DNA from: Clostridium sp. 12(A)
GTDB lineage: Bacteria; Bacillota; Clostridia; Lachnospirales; Lachnospiraceae
Assembly (NCBI GenBank): GCA_000526575.1
Contig: JAGI01000001.1
Location: forward strand, 388,787-452,786
Reading direction: 5' to 3'
Length of the DNA stretch: 64,000 nucleotides
Shown piece by piece: positions 35,620-44,348 of this stretch. Under the pieces are notes generated by a model. It was not told the DNA's origin and did no database searches. It saw nothing but the letters and a program-made list of their open reading frames with translations. The position numbers and the translations under genes are program-made. Every line of letters starts with the position of its first letter. Positions within the stretch are counted from its first letter, which is position 1.

Positions 35620-37302
35620 ATGAATAAAACGTGGTGGAAGGAAGCGGTGGTGTATCAGATATACCCCAGAAGCTTTCAGGACAGCAATGGAGACGGAATT
35701 GGAGACTTAAATGGAATCAGGCAGCGGCTTGATTATCTGAAGCTGTTGGGAATTGACGTGATCTGGCTTTCTCCAATCTGTAAGTCCCCCAATGATGACA
35801 ATGGATACGATATTAGTGATTATCAGGATATTATGAGTGAATTCGGGACCATGGAAGACTTTGATCATCTGTTGCGGGAGGCTCATGAAAGAGGCATACG
35901 GATCCTGCTTGATTTGGTAGTCAACCATACCTCGGATGAGCACCCCTGGTTTTTAGAGAGCAGAAGGAGCAGGGAGAATCCATACCGGGACTATTACATT
36001 TGGAGAGAGGGAAAGGAAGACGGGAGCTGTCCCAATAACTGGGGCTCCTGCTTTAGCGGCTCTGCCTGGGAATATGACAATGAGACAAAGATGTATTACC
36101 TCCATTTATTCTCCAAAAAACAGCCGGATCTAAACTGGGAAAATCCCAGAGTCAGAGACGAAGTGTTTGACATGATGGATTGGTGGTGCAGGAAGGGAAT
36201 TGATGGCTTTCGAATGGACGTCATCAGCATGATATCCAAGGACCCGGCCCTGCCAGATGGAGAGGTCTCCAATGGTCTTTATGGAGATTTTACACCTTAC
36301 AGCGTTCACGGACCAAAGGTACACGATTATTTAAAAGAAATGAACCGAAGGGTTCTTTCCAAATACGATTTAATGACAGTGGGAGAGACCGCAGGAGTCA
36401 CCATAGAAGAGGCAAAACGCTACGCCGGAGAAGGGGAAGAAGAGCTTAACATGGTCTTTCACTTTGAACACGTAGACAGTAGCGGAGAGTTTGGTAAATG
36501 GACGGATCAAAAGACAGAACTAAGAATACTTAAGGGCATCTTGTCCAAATGGCAGACAGAGCTTGAAAACAGCGCGTGGAACAGTCTTTACTGGGACAAT
36601 CATGATCAGCCAAGAGCGGTATCAAGGTTCGGAGATGACAGAGAGGAATACCGGGAATTATCGGCAAAGATGCTTGCCACCTGTCTTCACATGATGAAGG
36701 GAACGCCCTACATCTATCAGGGAGAAGAGCTTTCCATGACCAATTATCCGTTTGAGGATATGACTGAGTTCAAAGACATTGAAAGCATCAATGCCTACAA
36801 GGAACTGGTCGGGGAAGGTCATGTCACCCATGAGTGCATGATGGATTACCTGCGTTTTAAGAGCCGGGACAATGCAAGAACACCCATGCAGTGGGATGAT
36901 AAGGAGCAGGCAGGCTTTACAAGCGGAACTCCGTGGCTCTCAGTAAATCCTAATTATAGGGAAATCAATGCAGCCAGGCAGATAGATGATCCTGATTCCG
37001 TGTTTTCTTATTATAGGAAGCTGATCGCTCTTAGAAAAAAACATGATGTGATCGTATACGGTACTTACCAGCTCATACTTCCAGAGGACTCTCACATATT
37101 TGCTTTTGTAAGAACCTTAGAGAAGGAACAGGTTCTGGTGCTGTGCAATTTTACGGATCAGGAAGTGAAGGCAGACATACCGGAAACATTTAACCTGGAA
37201 ACAGCAGAATGCTTCATACAAAACTATAAAGGCAGGGAATCCTTAGCTCAGGGAATTCTAAGGCCTTATGAGGCGATTGCATTGTATTGGAAAGAACAAT
37301 AA
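35620..37302 (+). CDS. GH13 alpha-glucosidase / oligo-1,6-glucosidase (first of two)
   Basis: A 560-residue GH13 enzyme that hydrolyses short alpha-glucosides from the non-reducing end. Visible conserved regions: VVNHTSDEHPWF, the nucleophile Asp in GFRMDVIS near residue 200, the acid/base Glu in TVGETAG near 256, and DNHDQPR near 327. Length and C-terminal beta domain are normal. No signal peptide, so it works on imported sugar. It starts 14 bases after permease 2. The exact linkage preference (alpha-1,6, alpha-1,4 or sucrose-like) cannot be read. Confidence 0.9.
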   Translation: MNKTWWKEAVVYQIYPRSFQDSNGDGIGDLNGIRQRLDYLKLLGIDVIWLSPICKSPNDDNGYDISDYQDIMSEFGTMEDFDHLLREAHERGIRILLDLVVNHTSDEHPWFLESRRSRENPYRDYYIWREGKEDGSCPNNWGSCFSGSAWEYDNETKMYYLHLFSKKQPDLNWENPRVRDEVFDMMDWWCRKGIDGFRMDVISMISKDPALPDGEVSNGLYGDFTPYSVHGPKVHDYLKEMNRRVLSKYDLMTVGETAGVTIEEAKRYAGEGEEELNMVFHFEHVDSSGEFGKWTDQKTELRILKGILSKWQTELENSAWNSLYWDNHDQPRAVSRFGDDREEYRELSAKMLATCLHMMKGTPYIYQGEELSMTNYPFEDMTEFKDIESINAYKELVGEGHVTHECMMDYLRFKSRDNARTPMQWDDKEQAGFTSGTPWLSVNPNYREINAARQIDDPDSVFSYYRKLIALRKKHDVIVYGTYQLILPEDSHIFAFVRTLEKEQVLVLCNFTDQEVKADIPETFNLETAECFIQNYKGRESLAQGILRPYEAIALYWKEQ

Positions 37303-37327
37303 AGAATAGATAGGACGGATAAATAAA

Positions 37328-38998
37328 ATGATTAAAAAATGGTGGCAGGATAAGGTGGCATATCAGATTTATCCTAAGAGTTTTAAAGATACCAACGATG
37401 ACGGCATTGGAGATGTAAAAGGGATCATAGAAAAGCTGGATTATTTAAAGGATTTGGGAGTTGATATTATCTGGCTTTCCCCAATTTATTGTTCTCCTCT
37501 GGCAGATCAGGGCTATGATATCTCCGACTATTATCTCATTGATCCCAGGTTCGGAACCATGGAAGAAATGGATGAATTGATCGCAGAAGCAAAAAAAAGA
37601 GAGATGTATCTGATTATGGATCTGGTGGTCAATCACTGTTCCGATGAACATGAGTGGTTTCAGAAGGCATTAAAAGACCCGGAAGGAGAGTACGGCAACT
37701 ATTTTTATATCCGGGAAGGCAAAGACGGAAAGGCCCCCAACAACTTAAGATCGTATTTTGGCGGAAGTGTTTGGGAGAGAATCGGAGATACCAACAGGTA
37801 CTATTTTCACGCATTTCACAAAAAACAGCCGGACCTTAACTGGGAAAATGAAGTCCTTCGGGAAAAGATATATGAGATGATACGGTGGTGGCTGGAGAAG
37901 GGAATTGCCGGATTTCGTATCGATGCTATTATGAACATCAAGAAGGTTCTGCCGTTTCATGATTATGAGCCTGACCGGGATGATGGATTGGCTTCCTGTG
38001 AGAAGATGGTAGATGAGGCAGAAGGCATTCTGGACTTTTTAAATGAGATGAAGGAAGCGGCATTTGACAAGTACGATGCTTTTACAGTGGGGGAAGTATT
38101 TCGGGAAAAGAAAGAGGATTTGGAGGCGTTCATTGGAGAGAAGGGGTGCTTTTCCTCTATGTTCGACTTTAATGAAACCGTTTTTGGCATCAGTGACAAA
38201 GGCTGGTATGACTATCAGCATATCACACCCGATGATTACAGAGACTGCTGCTTTGCCAGCCAGCTTCGGTCAGAGGGCGTAGGTTTTCTGTCAAATATCA
38301 TTGAAAACCACGATGAACCAAGAGGCGTCAGCCACTATATCCCGGAAGGAGAGTGCTCCGACCAGTCTAAAAAAATGCTGGCAACGGTTTATTTTATGCT
38401 AAAGGGCCTCCCCTTCATCTATCAGGGACAGGAAATCGGTATGGAAAATGTGCCTTTTACCTCAATCGAAGACATAGACGATATCTCGACGCTGGATCAG
38501 TATCAGGTGGCCTTAAGTCAGGGATTTTCAAAGGAAGAGGCATTTTCTATGGTATGCCGCTACAGCAGGGACAATGCAAGAGTGCCTTTTCAGTGGGATG
38601 GAGGAACCAACGCCGGATTCAGCCAGGGGATTCCATGGCTTAAGGTAAATCCCGATTATCGAAGCCTTAATCTGGAACTGCAAATAGAGGATGAGGATTC
38701 CGTCTTCCATTATTATAAAAAGCTGATTGCCTTACGAAAAAGCAGGGATTATAAGGAGACCCTTGTATTTGGAGATTTTGAACCTGCTTATACTGATCTA
38801 AAGAGAGTCATGGCTTATTATCGGAGCAGCAAAGCTGAGAAAATCTTAATCATTGGCAATTTTAAACCGGAACCACAGGAATTTCTTCTGGAACAGGAAG
38901 AGTATGAGGTACTGTTAAATAATAAGAAGGAGTTATCATCAGACGGTAGAAAGCTATTGCTAGATGGATATCAGGCTTTGATTTTAAGATTTCAATAG
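37328..38998 (+). CDS. GH13 alpha-glucosidase / oligo-1,6-glucosidase (second of two)
   Basis: A 556-residue GH13 paralogue of the preceding gene: VVNHCSDEHEWF, nucleophile in GFRIDAIMN near residue 199, TVGEVFREK near 254 and ENHDEPRGVS near 326. The residue after the conserved NHD is Glu where the neighbour has Gln, and the region after the nucleophile also differs (NIKK against SMIS), so the two probably prefer different linkages. It follows 25 bases after the first glucosidase and is the last gene before a strong terminator. Confidence 0.9.
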   Translation: MIKKWWQDKVAYQIYPKSFKDTNDDGIGDVKGIIEKLDYLKDLGVDIIWLSPIYCSPLADQGYDISDYYLIDPRFGTMEEMDELIAEAKKREMYLIMDLVVNHCSDEHEWFQKALKDPEGEYGNYFYIREGKDGKAPNNLRSYFGGSVWERIGDTNRYYFHAFHKKQPDLNWENEVLREKIYEMIRWWLEKGIAGFRIDAIMNIKKVLPFHDYEPDRDDGLASCEKMVDEAEGILDFLNEMKEAAFDKYDAFTVGEVFREKKEDLEAFIGEKGCFSSMFDFNETVFGISDKGWYDYQHITPDDYRDCCFASQLRSEGVGFLSNIIENHDEPRGVSHYIPEGECSDQSKKMLATVYFMLKGLPFIYQGQEIGMENVPFTSIEDIDDISTLDQYQVALSQGFSKEEAFSMVCRYSRDNARVPFQWDGGTNAGFSQGIPWLKVNPDYRSLNLELQIEDEDSVFHYYKKLIALRKSRDYKETLVFGDFEPAYTDLKRVMAYYRSSKAEKILIIGNFKPEPQEFLLEQEEYEVLLNNKKELSSDGRKLLLDGYQALILRFQ

Positions 38999-39012
38999 CA
39001 AGAGGAACTAAA

Positions 39013-39059
39013 AGAAGGTCAGAGAAGACGGCATTCGCCCTTCTTTGACCTTCTTTTTA
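39013..39059 (+). terminator. Terminator of the alpha-glucoside operon
   Basis: AGAAGGTCAGAGAAG pairs with CTTCTTTGACCTTCT, followed by a T run. Confidence 0.85.
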
Positions 39060-39072
39060 TAGAAAAAGTTTT

Positions 39073-39912
39073 TTATTTCTCATATATGCTGCGACATACG
39101 CGAAGTCCCATATCCGGCCCCTTACCATTGGCTTCATACTTGCCGCGGTAGGAGATCTGGCAGCTGGTTTTATCCCCAAGCCAACCTCCGCCTTTCCAGA
39201 CACGGTAATTTCCACTTCCGATTAAAAGATCCTGATACCAGTTAAAACACCATTCCCTGACATTTCCAGACATATCGTAAAGGCCCAGTTCGTTGGGCTT
39301 TTTAGAACCAACGGGATGAGTCGAATTCCGATTGTTTTCAATGCGGGTCCATTCCCAGTCACCGGTTAAAAATTCCTTCCCGGAGTTCCTGAAATACCAT
39401 GTGGTCTCTTCTTCATTATTGCCGCCGCTATAGGTATACTGTTTGCTCTCCATACCTCCGCCGGCAGCATATTGCCATTCTGCTTCTGTGGGCAGCCGGT
39501 AACCGTTTGCTCCCTCATTCACAGATATCGTCCATTTTATATCATCAAATTCACTTACGTTTTCTGGGTCCTTATTACTTTTATCAATGGAGTAATAAGG
39601 GGTTAATCCTTCTTTTTCGCTTCTCTTATTGCAATACTCAATGGCATCATACCAGCTTACTGTTTCAACCGGCAGTGTCTCACCTTGAAAACCAGAAGGA
39701 TTATTGCCCATCACATCCGTCCATTCCTTTTGGGTCACCTCATATTTGCCAATATAAAAATCCGAGATGGTTTCTGCTTGTCCCTGTGAAAGAGACGTAG
39801 TATCTGCAGCAGCGTTGCCTTTGACTAACACGAGACTTTCCTGTTCTTCTTTCGAACAACCGCAGGAAAATACGGCTACTGCAATCAAAAGCAAGATCAG
39901 TTTTTTCCCCAT
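39073..39912 (-). CDS. Formylglycine-generating-enzyme-like (SUMF1 domain) lipoprotein
   Basis: About 279 residues. The N-terminus is a signal peptide with lipobox (MGKKLILLLIAVAVFSCGCS). The rest is an FGE-sulfatase domain: YEVTQKEWTDVMGNNPSGF, ETVSWYDAIEYCNKRS, GYRLPTEAEWQYAAGGG, DMSGNVREWCFNW and a final GLRVCR. True FGE oxidises a sulfatase Cys to formylglycine, but many bacterial SUMF1 proteins are not oxidases, and no sulfatase gene is in the window. I start at the ATG 39912 with AAAGGA upstream, not at 40017. It lies within element 3. Confidence 0.82.
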   Translation of the reverse strand: MGKKLILLLIAVAVFSCGCSKEEQESLVLVKGNAAADTTSLSQGQAETISDFYIGKYEVTQKEWTDVMGNNPSGFQGETLPVETVSWYDAIEYCNKRSEKEGLTPYYSIDKSNKDPENVSEFDDIKWTISVNEGANGYRLPTEAEWQYAAGGGMESKQYTYSGGNNEEETTWYFRNSGKEFLTGDWEWTRIENNRNSTHPVGSKKPNELGLYDMSGNVREWCFNWYQDLLIGSGNYRVWKGGGWLGDKTSCQISYRGKYEANGKGPDMGLRVCRSIYEK

Positions 39913-40015
39913 AGCTGTAATCCTTTCCGTATGGTTTTCTCTGCTTAAAACAATTTCCTCATTCATAAAATGTATGGATACATAACAATACATGTTATGG
40001 AAATTCCAAAACTGC

Positions 40016-40788
40016 AATATTTAAATAGTATGTAGGTAAGTACAGTGTTAATTAGATAATTACACCTTATCAGGTGCTATATAAAATTACCAAACAGTTA
40101 CATTAGCATTTCCGCTGCTCTGATAGCCCTCAACGCACATTGCCTGATAAGACCAGGAATTACCTAAATTCATACCTTTGCTTCTCCATGCATTTGCGTG
40201 GTTTGCAAAGTTGATCTGAGCATTGCTGCCAGTAGGTCTCTTAGACTGTCTGACACTCCAGTACTGTGGGAATGTCTGATAACCATCAATAGATGGAGCG
40301 TTGTAACGCATGGTTGTATAGATGTCGTAGGTAGCACCGTCACTGCTTACGGTTCCCTTATAGGTGCCAGTTGGTCTGTAGGATCCCCAGCTGTCAACTA
40401 CATAATATTCAATTAAAGAGTTTCTTGTCCAACCGTAGAAGGTCAGATAACTGTTTCCAGATGGAGCAAAAACACCTGCGTTATAGTTAACGACTCTGTT
40501 AGGAGTTCCGTAAGTCCAGCCTTTACCAACAACAAAGTTGCCACAGTTGGTCCAGTTTACACTGAAATTACCGCCAGAGCCATTGACCATATTTACATAT
40601 CCGCCGCCATCATCATAGTTCTGCCAATAGTCTGTGGCAGCATATGTAGTACCAGCAAAGATACTTGAAATACCCATTGCAATAACAAATACAAATGATA
40701 AGACCTTTTTACTTACTTTGTTCATATGATTCCCCTCCTGTTTAAAGAAACATGGTACTTGTACTTACCTACATACGATATAAATATT
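40016..40788. repeat. Inverted repeat pair flanking the xylanase gene
   Basis: About 29 bases at 40016-40044 (containing GTATGTAGGTAAGTACA) recur inverted at about 40758-40788 (TGTACTTACCTACATAC inside), with a few mismatches at the outer parts. The pair brackets exactly the GH11 gene and its upstream signals. It could mark a mobile cassette or two copies of an operator in opposite orientation. Confidence 0.65.
40087..40725 (-). CDS. Secreted GH11 endo-1,4-beta-xylanase
   Basis: A 212-residue xylanase. After a signal peptide (about residues 1-29, ending near TYAA) comes the GH11 jelly roll. The nucleophile Glu is in [11 protein letters not shown] near residue 106, and the acid/base Glu is in [17 protein letters not shown] near 199; both are present. 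The family cleaves internal xylan bonds outside the cell. There is no carbohydrate-binding module, so it is a minimal single-domain enzyme. AGGAGGGG supports the start. It is on the minus strand, opposite to the sugar operon. Confidence 0.95.
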   Translation of the reverse strand: MNKVSKKVLSFVFVIAMGISSIFAGTTYAATDYWQNYDDGGGYVNMVNGSGGNFSVNWTNCGNFVVGKGWTYGTPNRVVNYNAGVFAPSGNSYLTFYGWTRNSLIEYYVVDSWGSYRPTGTYKGTVSSDGATYDIYTTMRYNAPSIDGYQTFPQYWSVRQSKRPTGSNAQINFANHANAWRSKGMNLGNSWSYQAMCVEGYQSSGNANVTVW

Positions 40789-41223
40789 ACCTAAAAATGT
40801 CCTCCTTTTCTTATTTAGACAGCTCTTCTAACAATAACAGAAAACCGCCTTTTATCCGGTTATTATGCGGGATGTAACTAGTAAAATGATTGTGGATTGT
40901 ACTTTTGACCAAGAATTAGTCAGGTAAAACTAAGAAGTTTAAAAGATTAGTCTGAATTCAGGCTATAGAAAAATAAAAAATCTCCATTACGCACATATTA
41001 TCAGCCATGGACATGTTTGTAAATGGTTTGTAATAAAATTAATAATTTTTGGTTAATGTTACCAATTGTTTGTATCGCCTGTGTAACAAAATAATTTTTT
41101 TTTGTCTATTTTTTATTTTTTGAGACATTCGTTTTTTTGCCATATAAAAGCCTTTTTCCTATGGGATAAAAGCATTAATATGATCCATATGCATACATGT
41201 AATGAAAAGGATGGTGAGCAGCT
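40789..41223. other. AT-rich intergenic stretch before the element 3 recombinase
   Basis: A strongly AT-rich region with T and A runs near 41093-41120. It must hold the promoters for the xylanase (leftward) and for the recombinase (rightward), but I cannot assign -35 and -10 boxes with confidence. No ORF of note. Confidence 0.4.
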
Positions 41224-42861
41224 TTGAATATTTTTATTTACAGCCGAAAGTCTGTTTATACAGGAAAAGGCGAGAGCGTGGAAAACCAGGTGGAGATGTG
41301 CAAAGAATATATTTCAGATAAACTGCCAAATGCCAAGCAGGCAGAGATAAGCATTTATGAGGACGAAGGATTTTCCGCGAAAAATACCAACCGGCCTCAG
41401 TTTCAGCAGATGCTTAAGGATTTAAAACGTATAAGACCTCAATACGTCATCTGCTATCGTCTGGACCGTATCAGCCGTAATGTCAGCGACTTTTCTTCTC
41501 TCATCGAGGAGCTGAATCATCAGAATATATCCTTCATCTGCATCCGGGAAGAGTTTGATACCTCAAAGCCAATGGGAAAGGCCATGATGTACATAGCCTC
41601 TGTCTTTGCCCAGCTGGAGCGGGAAACCATAGCCGAGCGTGTGCGGGACAATATGCTTTTACTGGCCCGCACCGGCCGGTGGCTGGGAGGCACTACCCCA
41701 TTAGGCTATACCTCTGAAAAGCTTCAGGAGGTTGTTTTAGACGGCAAACTTAAAACCGCCTGCAAACTAAAGGAAAATCCAGGAGAGCTCTCTATCGTAA
41801 GCAGTATCTATGAGAAATTTTTAGAGCTTCGCAGTGTTTCCGGTGTCAGCAAATATCTGATCAGAGAGGGGATCGGGACCAGGAATGGAAACATGTTTTC
41901 TCTTCCTGGAATCAAAGAGATTCTGCAAAATCCCGTTTATTGTATTGCCGATGAGGAGGCTTGGGATTTTTTTAGGAAACATCATGCAGATATCTGCTTT
42001 GAACGGCCTGATTGTTCTAATAGATATGGATTATTATCCTACAACAAACGAGATTACCGGAAAAAAAGCGCCCCAAGGCAGGAGATGGACCAATGGATCG
42101 TGGCTATGGGAAAGCATAAAGGAGTGGTATCCGGTAAGAAATGGGTGACAGTGCAGGAGATACTTAAGAGTAATATTCCCACTGGAAAAAAGCCCTCTAT
42201 CATGCACAACAGCTATTCCCTGTTATCAGGAACCATCTATTGCAGTCAATGCAACAGCCGCATGTTTGCAAAACAGAGAAGGAGCAAGGAAAGAATCAGC
42301 GACGAAAGAAGTCAGAAATCATATGATTATATCTGTAACAGCAAGCTACGTGCCGGTACAGATCTATGTAACTGCTTTAATTTAAACGGAAGGCAGGCGG
42401 ATAACATGGTCTTCGAATCCCTGCTTCCCTATATGAATGAGAATAAAAATATCTTTTTACTGCTGGATAAACTGAAACGTGAGATACAAAAGCAGATAGA
42501 GAAAGATCCCTGTAAGGTGATAGAAGATAAAATCAAAAAAAACACTGGTGAAATCAATAATCTAATCAGAACACTGTCCCATGATAATCTGGGAGAAGCC
42601 TTTATAAGCCGGGTAAATGAAAAAATAAGTGAGCTTGAGGGAGAGATTACATCTTTATTGGAAGAACAGAGCCGTCTTAAAAACAAGGCAGGCAGCTATG
42701 AGGAGAGCTCCCTTAAAATCAACCAGGCTTCTCATGACTTAATAAGTGTTAGAAGGATTTATAGAATTATGACCTTGGAAGAAAAACGGACTTTGATTAA
42801 ATTAATGGTTCAAAAAATTGTTTGGGATGGTAAAAAGCTGCATGTTTACATAGATCAGTAG
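41224..42861 (+). CDS. Large serine recombinase of element 3
   Basis: A 545-residue recombinase starting at TTG. Catalytic Ser10 is in IYSRKSVYTGKG, followed by DEGFSAKNTNRPQF and YRLDRISRNVSDF of the resolvase domain. Next come the recombinase domain (about 150-290), a zinc ribbon (CSQCNSRM near 340 to CNSKLRAGTDLCNC), a long coiled coil (about 400-500) and a C-terminal end (TLIKLMVQKIVW). It reads outward, and its TAG at 42859-42861 forms the first bases of the attachment arm. It is distinct in sequence from the other two recombinases, in line with a different target site. Confidence 0.93.
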   Translation: MNIFIYSRKSVYTGKGESVENQVEMCKEYISDKLPNAKQAEISIYEDEGFSAKNTNRPQFQQMLKDLKRIRPQYVICYRLDRISRNVSDFSSLIEELNHQNISFICIREEFDTSKPMGKAMMYIASVFAQLERETIAERVRDNMLLLARTGRWLGGTTPLGYTSEKLQEVVLDGKLKTACKLKENPGELSIVSSIYEKFLELRSVSGVSKYLIREGIGTRNGNMFSLPGIKEILQNPVYCIADEEAWDFFRKHHADICFERPDCSNRYGLLSYNKRDYRKKSAPRQEMDQWIVAMGKHKGVVSGKKWVTVQEILKSNIPTGKKPSIMHNSYSLLSGTIYCSQCNSRMFAKQRRSKERISDERSQKSYDYICNSKLRAGTDLCNCFNLNGRQADNMVFESLLPYMNENKNIFLLLDKLKREIQKQIEKDPCKVIEDKIKKNTGEINNLIRTLSHDNLGEAFISRVNEKISELEGEITSLLEEQSRLKNKAGSYEESSLKINQASHDLISVRRIYRIMTLEEKRTLIKLMVQKIVWDGKKLHVYIDQ

Positions 42862-42885
42862 TTTCCCTTTGACTGGTGGCGCATT
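42859..42885. other. Element 3 right attachment junction (attR3)
   Basis: Arm TAGTTTCCCTTTG (42859-42871) and core ATT (42883-42885), matching the left junction. feoB resumes at 42886. Confidence 0.8.
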
Positions 42886-43612
42886 CCCAACCATGATTGC
42901 AATTATAACCATGTTTTTTATCGGGGGCGCCACTGGTCTTTCTTCCACGGTGCTGTCTGCCGCCATTCTCTCTGGTGTCATTGTACTTGGAATCGTCATG
43001 ACCCTTGTGATTTCAAAGCTTTTGTCCGTTACCATCTTAAAGGGAGTGCCTTCTTCCTTTACCCTGGAGCTGCCTCCTTACAGAAGACCTCAGATTGGCA
43101 AGGTCATTGTTCGGTCCATATTCGACCGGACTCTGTTTGTACTCGGCCGCGCTGTAGTGATTGCAGCCCCGGCAGGTATGGTCATCTGGCTCATGGCAAA
43201 TCTGACAATAGGAGATGTCACCTTGTTATCCCTCTGTTCCGGATTTTTGGATCCATTTGCAAGAGCCATCGGGCTTGACGGAGTCATTCTTTTGGCGTTT
43301 ATCCTGGGATTTCCCGCCAATGAAATTGTTGTGCCCATCATCATTATGGCTTATATGGCAGAAGGAAAGCTGCTTCAGATCGACGATCTGTCTGTTTTAA
43401 AACACCTTCTGGTATCCAATGGCTGGACCTGGATTACGGCTGTGAGCACCCTTTTATTTTCCCTGATGCACTGGCCCTGTTCCACCACTTGCCTGACCAT
43501 ACGAAAGGAAACTCAGAGCATGAAATGGACCCTGATATCCTGGCTGGTACCCACTGTGACCGGGGTGATAGTCTGTTTTATCTTTGCAACCATTGCCAGA
43601 GCCTTCCTGTAA
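42886..43612 (+). CDS. feoB: feoB segment 4 of 4 (C-terminal membrane domain)
   Basis: In frame with segment 3 after ATT joining: PTMIAIITMFFIGGA, then more membrane helices, a LPPYRRP motif (the conserved ELPPY of FeoB), GFPANEIVVPIIIMAYM and the C-terminal helices ending in TAA. An open frame extends 17 bases into the element (to 42869), but no start signal is present. With segments 1-3 it completes a FeoB of 781 residues. Confidence 0.93.
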
Positions 43613-43677
43613 TGTTTAAACCTTCCACCATTTGTCTACAATTGGAGTAGAACAACAATCGGAAAGGAGGGAGAAGC

Positions 43678-43905
43678 GTGAACCGGAGTTACCACGTTTG
43701 CGCCCTGTCAGACCAGAAGAAAGCCAGGAGCATTGAAAAAGAGATTAAAAAGGTAGACGGAGTGCAGGATATCAGGATTTCAGAAGATTTAAAGGAAATG
43801 CAAATCAAAATGGAATACGAAAAAACACCCGCTGTCATGGAGCGGGTGGTGAACATCTGTAACCGCATCTCTAACGGCTGTGAAGTGAAGTATAAATTCA
43901 CATAG
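43678..43905 (+). CDS. Small HMA-like protein at the end of the feo operon
   Basis: A 75-residue protein starting at GTG with GGAAAGGAGG upstream. The strand-helix pattern (SYHVCALSDQKKARSIEKEI, VDGVQDIRISEDLKEMQIKM) resembles a heavy-metal-associated ferredoxin-like fold but lacks its CxxC metal site. It lies 65 bases after feoB and before a terminator, so it was probably the last gene of the feo operon. Function unknown; a small FeoB partner like FeoC is possible. Confidence 0.65.
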   Translation: MNRSYHVCALSDQKKARSIEKEIKKVDGVQDIRISEDLKEMQIKMEYEKTPAVMERVVNICNRISNGCEVKYKFT

Positions 43906-43933
43906 GTGTTGTTAATGGTGATTTATGAAAGTT

Positions 43934-43988
43934 ATAAAACGTCGCGAGGTACTGAAGCTCAGTACGGCCGTGGCGTTTTATATTTTTA
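43934..43988 (+). terminator. Terminator of the feo operon
   Basis: ATAAAACG and GTACTGA pair with TCAGTAC and CGTTTTAT to form a stem with an internal loop, followed by TATTTTTAATATTT. Confidence 0.75.
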
Positions 43989-44107
43989 ATATTTAAGGTG
44001 GGGAAAATAATTGCTCATTGGATTGGGATATGTTACCATGGTGGTATGGAACAATCGTGTTACAGGGTGTGTTGGCCTCATTCTTTGATAGAATGGGGGT
44101 GGTGCTG

Positions 44108-44191
44108 ATGAAGTATGACTTTAAAGATCTTATGACCTTTGGTCTTTTCGTTCTGGCATTACTTACATTCGTTTTTACGTTTAGTAAGTAA
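44108..44191 (+). CDS. Holin-like mini-toxin of a probable type I toxin-antitoxin locus
   Basis: A 27-residue peptide with a short N-terminal MKYDFKDLMTF and one hydrophobic helix (GLFVLALLTFVFTF), ending in SK. GGGGGTGG lies just upstream. The size, the single helix and the following strong hairpin are like the putative holin-like toxins (TxpA/BsrG-type neighbourhood) of Firmicutes, whose mRNA is silenced by an antisense RNA transcribed from the 3' side. Too short to be certain from sequence alone. Confidence 0.6.
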   Translation: MKYDFKDLMTFGLFVLALLTFVFTFSK

Positions 44192-44300
44192 CAATACATA
44201 AGAAAAACCACCCTGATACTTGACCGGTACGGGTGGCTTCTCTATCCTGATTTGGGTCAACCCCTTTGTGGGCGGTTGTTCCTCTTGTAATTCTAATATA
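44192..44300 (-). ncRNA. Possible antisense RNA region for the mini-toxin
   Basis: Downstream of the toxin, CCACCC (44208-44213) pairs with GGGTGG (44231-44236); read on the minus strand the stem is followed by TTTTTCTT, a terminator facing the toxin. GTGGGCGGTTG at about 44269-44279 is typical of the region from which such antisense RNAs start. Exact ends cannot be set. Confidence 0.35.
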
Positions 44301-44348
44301 ACACATATGGATTTGTTTGACAATATATATCTACTGACCTTTCTCTTC

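Larger units (their letters stand above)
30697..42885. mobile_element. Element 3: 12,189-bp serine-recombinase element inside feoB
   Basis: Boundaries are set by the feoB frame (GGC AGA TT joins C CCA ACC ATG, giving GRFPTM), by the ATT core and by perfect 13-bp arms. The circular junction makes a 52-bp attP-like dyad centred on TT. It carries a sugar-uptake operon with its LacI regulator, two GH13 glucosidases, an FGE-like lipoprotein, a GH11 xylanase and a recombinase at the right end reading outward. It is a catabolic island without phage or conjugation genes. Confidence 0.9.

Noticed and set aside
19175..42885. One large 23.7-kb insertion into feoB
   Set aside because: Two further in-frame feoB segments (24318-25660 and 30583-30696) lie inside in the right order, and each gap has its own recombinase, core and arms.
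19175..42885. Remnant prophage or conjugative element
   Set aside because: No capsid, tail, lysis, replication, relaxase or type IV secretion genes; only recombinases and metabolic or surface cargo.
30690..42890. TTCC as the core of element 3
   Set aside because: Joining at TTCC puts segment 4 out of frame, whereas ATT keeps the frame and centres the dyad arms.
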